From Patescibacteria group bacterium (GTDB lineage Bacteria > Patescibacteriota > Minisyncoccia > Phycocordibacterales > UBA9973): 50,468 bases of DNA. Below the pieces are notes generated by a model, which was not told the DNA's origin, did no database searches, and saw nothing but the letters and a program-made list of their open reading frames with translations. The stretch's first letter is position 1; every line of letters begins with the position of its first letter. The position numbers were made by a program, and so were the translations under genes. The stretch covers positions 1 through 50,468 of the forward strand of contig JAUPVQ010000019.1 in NCBI GenBank assembly GCA_030916965.1, given 5' to 3'. Shown in pieces: positions 46,754-50,468 of the stretch.

Positions 46754-47941
46754 TTATTTTGGTAGCATGCGAGCCAAGGCTATAGCCTCTATCATGAGGA
46801 ATTGATCGCAATTACCATCGCTAACTTTACAAATATCTAATAATTTTTGGCCTTCGACGACCGTTACATCAAAATATTTCTGATTCAACAATTTCTGTGT
46901 GTAGTCCTTATCTTTTAGGAAGCTTGCAAACCAAATACTTGCATCATTGTCCGATACTAGGAAAATATTTGATGACAATGAAATGGTTTGTGGTAATAAT
47001 GCCAATGAATCTTTGAAAAGTTTGGTCCATTCGTCTCTAACACGAGTAAGTACTGGCTCAATTTTAATTTTCTCTTCACTTGATATGGTGTTACTTGCAG
47101 TAAGTGAGAAAAGTGATCTCGCTTCTTGCTCATCCTTGTTTAATTCCTTTGCAAGTTGGCGTATTATATAATTCTTGCCCATTGGAAATGAAATCGTAGC
47201 AACCAATACTCCATTTGTTACAATACCTACGTCTGTAAGCTCTGCATTAATATCAATCAGGAAGTAAGATGCCTGATTAGCTAGTCGTTCACGTGCAATA
47301 ATAAGCATTAATAATATAAAAGATCCAAATGTAATGTTATTGTTATGGAAAACTTCGTTCAAAGTATCCTTGATATTTATAACAGAAGAATCTGGGCAAA
47401 TACTTAAAAATAAATTTATATTGATACTTTTTGCCTTCATTCCGAGTGGATTTAGAACATCGTATCCATTGAGTGTAGTGTGCAAAACTTTGCTCTCTAG
47501 CAAATACGGCATAGCATTCATGTCCTTGTATTTTTCCTCATATGATTTAAGGATTGTAGATAGCTCAACATTTATAATATCATTCATAACCTTTGGGGTA
47601 ATGGTAAAAGAAGTGTCTTTTTTGAAATTAATTTTGCGAGTTTCAGATACATACCAAGGTGACGTCATTGTACAAAATATACTATCGGGTGCGCCTAGTT
47701 TTTTGTCATAAATTTTTTTAGCTGTACTCTTAAGAGCAGTCTGCATGTTTGCAAAAAAATTATCAAAGTTTAATTCCTGTTGAAATGGTATATAAGTACG
47801 CTCCTGTGCCACAATATGAGGATCCCAGTCCCCTAATGCATTCTTATTAAATCGAATTAGTGCACCACCAACAGAACCTGAACCAATTCCAAAAAGTGCG
47901 ATAGTCTGTTCATTTTTTTCATTTGTACCAAAAAGTCCCAT
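46754..47941 (-). CDS. Actin-fold ATPase-like protein (PilM/FtsA superfamily), tentative
   Basis: 'IALFGIGSGSVGGALIRF', 'ASYFLIDINAELTDVGIVTNGVLVATISFPMGKNYIIRQLAKEL'; operon with a TM envelope protein. Confidence 0.6.
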   Translation of the reverse strand: MGLFGTNEKNEQTIALFGIGSGSVGGALIRFNKNALGDWDPHIVAQERTYIPFQQELNFDNFFANMQTALKSTAKKIYDKKLGAPDSIFCTMTSPWYVSETRKINFKKDTSFTITPKVMNDIINVELSTILKSYEEKYKDMNAMPYLLESKVLHTTLNGYDVLNPLGMKAKSININLFLSICPDSSVINIKDTLNEVFHNNNITFGSFILLMLIIARERLANQASYFLIDINAELTDVGIVTNGVLVATISFPMGKNYIIRQLAKELNKDEQEARSLFSLTASNTISSEEKIKIEPVLTRVRDEWTKLFKDSLALLPQTISLSSNIFLVSDNDASIWFASFLKDKDYTQKLLNQKYFDVTVVEGQKLLDICKVSDGNCDQFLMIEAIALARMLPK

Positions 47942-47971
47942 ATGAGATTATTATACTACAAAATAAAGCGA

Positions 47972-48087
47972 AGCGGAAGAAATTAGTTCTTGCGCGGGAA
48001 CTTGCGCAGGTGTGTCGACACCGAGCAGAGCAGAAAATTCAGCAGAATTTTACGTGTGTCCCGCAAGAGAAGCTAATTTCTTCCGCT
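47972..48087. repeat. Long intergenic inverted repeat with internal hairpins
   Basis: Perfect 15-bp arms agcggaagaaattag / ctaatttcttccgct, extended by tcttgc(gc)ggga / tcccgcaaga. Confidence 0.85.
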
Positions 48088-48098
48088 GAGTTAGAAAA

Positions 48099-49745
48099 CT
48101 ATACTAAAATTGCTTTTATTCGGCGCACTCCTTGTGCAACTGCTTCCTCTTTTTGTATTTTAAATTGTCCCAAAATTTTTGTATTCTCTACATGTGGTCC
48201 ACCACAAAATTCTTTTGAAAATTGGTTACCATTTTTATCTTCAATTGTGTAGACAGATACAATCTCGGGATATTTGGCACCGAATTCCATCTCGGCACCC
48301 AATTTCTCTGCTTCCGCGAGTGGCATTTCGCGATGAATAACATCAAGTCCAGCCTCAATTTTAGAATTTACAATATCTTCAACTTTTTTCTTCTCTTCAT
48401 CTGTCATTTTGCGCTCAAACATGAAGTCTATACGCAAACGCTCCTCTGTAATATTACTACCACGCTGTTTAACACTCTTGCCTAGTACTTCTTGTAACGC
48501 TGCTAGTAGTAAATGATGCGCTGTGTGCAATTTAATTGTATTTTCATTGTGATTGGCAAGGCCTCCCTTGAACATTCCAGCACTTGCTGTCTGAGACAAT
48601 TTCTGATGTTCAGCCATCTTCTTGTTAAAGTCTTCTAGATCGATAGTTTTACCCTTTTCATTTGCAAGTTCAAGCGTGAGTTCGATTGGAAATCCATATG
48701 TAGTAGCCAAAATAAACGGGTCAATCCCTTTTTCAAATTCCTTTAGACCTTTTTCCAATGTTTCTTGGAATTTTTTCTCTTCTTTTGCAATTTCTCCTTT
48801 ATCATCAAGATTATAAATTCCTTTATACTTATTTTGAATATCATTAATTATCTTATCAAGAGGTTGATTAGAAAATCGAACTGCACGGCGAATCAAACGA
48901 CGCAACACATATCCTGCTCCAGTATTGGCTGGACGTGCACCATCTGTAATCATAAATATTGCAGATCGGACATGGTCAGCTATTATTCTTTCCTCTCTTG
49001 TTTTTTCATTATCAAACAAATCAGTATCATAAACTGTTTTCTTTCCTTGTACTATTGTCACAAGACGTTCCATCCCCATACCTGTATCAATACCCAAGAC
49101 ATCCAATTTTTTCAATGTGGCCTCACCTTTGTCGAGCTTCTCACGAGATCCATCGCAAAAATATTCGTTGAAGACTATATTCCAAATTTCTACATCAGCA
49201 CCGTCAGCATTTTTACAATAAATTTCACTTGTCGGACCACATGGGCCATTTAATCCTGTTGGCCCCCAAAATACATCTGCTCCGTCTTCGCGTATATCAA
49301 GACTCGGATCAATTTCGGCCCAAATATTCTTGGATTCAATATCTGCAGGCACAACGCCTTCGCCTTTGTAATAGGTAACATAAGAAATCTTTAAATTCAT
49401 TTCTTTTGTAATGAAATCATAGGCATATGTGATAGCCTCTCGTCGGCCATAACCACCAAATGAGAAGTTGCCAAGCATTTCAAAAAAAGATAAGTGTGTT
49501 GCATCTCCAACTTCATCAATATCTCCAGTGCGGACACACTTCTGTACTGTAGTAACATTTTTGGTACCAAAGTCCTTGATTGCATTATCTGGGGCTAGGT
49601 AATAAGGCTTGAATTGTTGCATCCCAGCAGTAGTAAATAGCACAGAAATATCTCCCTGTGGTACAAGCGAAGATGAAGGCAGTATTTTATGCCCCCGAGC
49701 TTCAAAAAATTTTAAAAACCTCTCCCTGATTTCATCAGATTTCAT
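48099..49745 (-). CDS. alaS: Alanine--tRNA ligase, compact form with editing domain but no C-Ala
   Basis: 'RERFLKFFEARGHKILPSSSLVPQGD', 'GGYGRREAI', 'HTAHHLLLAALQEVLG', 'EFCGGPHVENTKILGQFKI'. Ends after the editing domain at 548 aa. Confidence 0.95.
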   Translation of the reverse strand: MKSDEIRERFLKFFEARGHKILPSSSLVPQGDISVLFTTAGMQQFKPYYLAPDNAIKDFGTKNVTTVQKCVRTGDIDEVGDATHLSFFEMLGNFSFGGYGRREAITYAYDFITKEMNLKISYVTYYKGEGVVPADIESKNIWAEIDPSLDIREDGADVFWGPTGLNGPCGPTSEIYCKNADGADVEIWNIVFNEYFCDGSREKLDKGEATLKKLDVLGIDTGMGMERLVTIVQGKKTVYDTDLFDNEKTREERIIADHVRSAIFMITDGARPANTGAGYVLRRLIRRAVRFSNQPLDKIINDIQNKYKGIYNLDDKGEIAKEEKKFQETLEKGLKEFEKGIDPFILATTYGFPIELTLELANEKGKTIDLEDFNKKMAEHQKLSQTASAGMFKGGLANHNENTIKLHTAHHLLLAALQEVLGKSVKQRGSNITEERLRIDFMFERKMTDEEKKKVEDIVNSKIEAGLDVIHREMPLAEAEKLGAEMEFGAKYPEIVSVYTIEDKNGNQFSKEFCGGPHVENTKILGQFKIQKEEAVAQGVRRIKAILV

Positions 49746-49783
49746 ATGTATTTAATATAGCAGAAAATATGTATGTAGGCTAT

Positions 49784-50263
49784 TTAGTCCTTTTGATTAT
49801 CGATTTGTCTAAAAAACCTAGACTTTTTGAAGCTTGCTTCTACAAACCACAAAACGATAAATATAAATAGAGTAAAGATAGTTCCGATTAATGCTAATTT
49901 AAATAACCCAAAACCACATGCCATTCCAATACCCACAGATACCCATAATCCGGCCGATGATGTAAGTCCTGTAATTCCATCTTTGCGTACAAACACTAAC
50001 CCTGCACATATAAATCCAGCTGCAGATACAATCTGCGCCGCCATTCGCATTGGATCAAATACAGTTGTGTCAGAAAAACTACTTGTGACAATAATAGAGA
50101 CAATAATAAACAATGCAGAGCCCATTGCTACAAGTGCATATGTCCGCATACCTGCAGTTTTGTGAGCGAGAATTCGCTCTGTACCAATAAACATACCGAA
50201 AACCAATGCCATACCTAAACGAATAATAATATCTACTGTCTGCGCATCAAAAAAATTTATCAT
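49784..50263 (-). CDS. MgtC/SapB family membrane protein
   Basis: 'IIIRLGMALVFGMFIGTERILAHKTAGMRTYALVAMGSALF'. Confidence 0.9.
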   Translation of the reverse strand: MINFFDAQTVDIIIRLGMALVFGMFIGTERILAHKTAGMRTYALVAMGSALFIIVSIIVTSSFSDTTVFDPMRMAAQIVSAAGFICAGLVFVRKDGITGLTSSAGLWVSVGIGMACGFGLFKLALIGTIFTLFIFIVLWFVEASFKKSRFFRQIDNQKD

Positions 50264-50304
50264 ATAATCTAGTATATCAAATATTAATAAAATTTACATT
50301 ACTA

Positions 50305-50468
50305 TTACAAAATCACTCCTCCTGCAAGGCATATTTCCCCATCATATATTACTACTGATTGGCCACTTGAGGCTGTGGGGTCAGATTTCTCAAATTTAAT
50401 AGTCATTTTAGTATCATTGAGAGATAGTATGGCAACAGGCAGAAGCTCGCCATGGTAGCGGATTTGAG
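50305..50468 (-). CDS. mnmA: tRNA-specific 2-thiouridylase, C-terminus only (cut by window edge)
   Basis: Own translation: QIRYHGELLPVAILSLNDTKMTIKFEKSDPTASSGQSVVIYDGEICLAGGVIL*. Confidence 0.8.
   Translation of the reverse strand, partial: QIRYHGELLPVAILSLNDTKMTIKFEKSDPTASSGQSVVIYDGEICLAGGVIL

Overview
The window is about 50 kb of AT-rich bacterial chromosome. Gene content and compact proteins look like a small-genome Candidate Phyla Radiation (Parcubacteria-type) organism; this taxonomic call is inference. Recognisable blocks, in order: a partial peptidoglycan-binding protein, DoxX, RsmI, a DUF4015-type putative glycosidase, an S41 protease, L9/L27 and a CAP protein; an M23-gltX-murG-ftsW-mraY-scpB-scpA-HIT-aspS-trpS block; dnaB, recR, rplU, cysS; a 7TM-type histidine kinase and an EamA transporter; a complete proline operon (proA-proB-proC); an agmatinase, deoxyhypusine-synthase-like and arginine-decarboxylase trio mixed with hypothetical genes; dnaJ, dnaK and grpE with a PaaX-like regulator; an infA-rpmJ-rpsM-rpsK-rpsD-rpoA-rplQ-rplM-rpsI block; an envelope/pilus-type pair; and alaS, mgtC and a partial mnmA. 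I recognised no tRNA, rRNA, CRISPR array or transposase. The most interesting signal is a regulatory cassette found twice in the 30-36 kb accessory region. Each copy has a perfect DnaA-box 9-mer, a sigma70-like promoter with a palindrome in its spacer, a ~150-nt RNA with conserved and compensated hairpins ending in a terminator-like stem, and a boxA-like sequence just before the downstream gene. Other items worth a look: the polyamine gene set, a palindrome between dnaK and the PaaX-like gene, domain-stripped AspRS and AlaRS, a one-base frameshift in a cassette-driven gene, probable leaderless transcripts, and several long intergenic inverted repeats.
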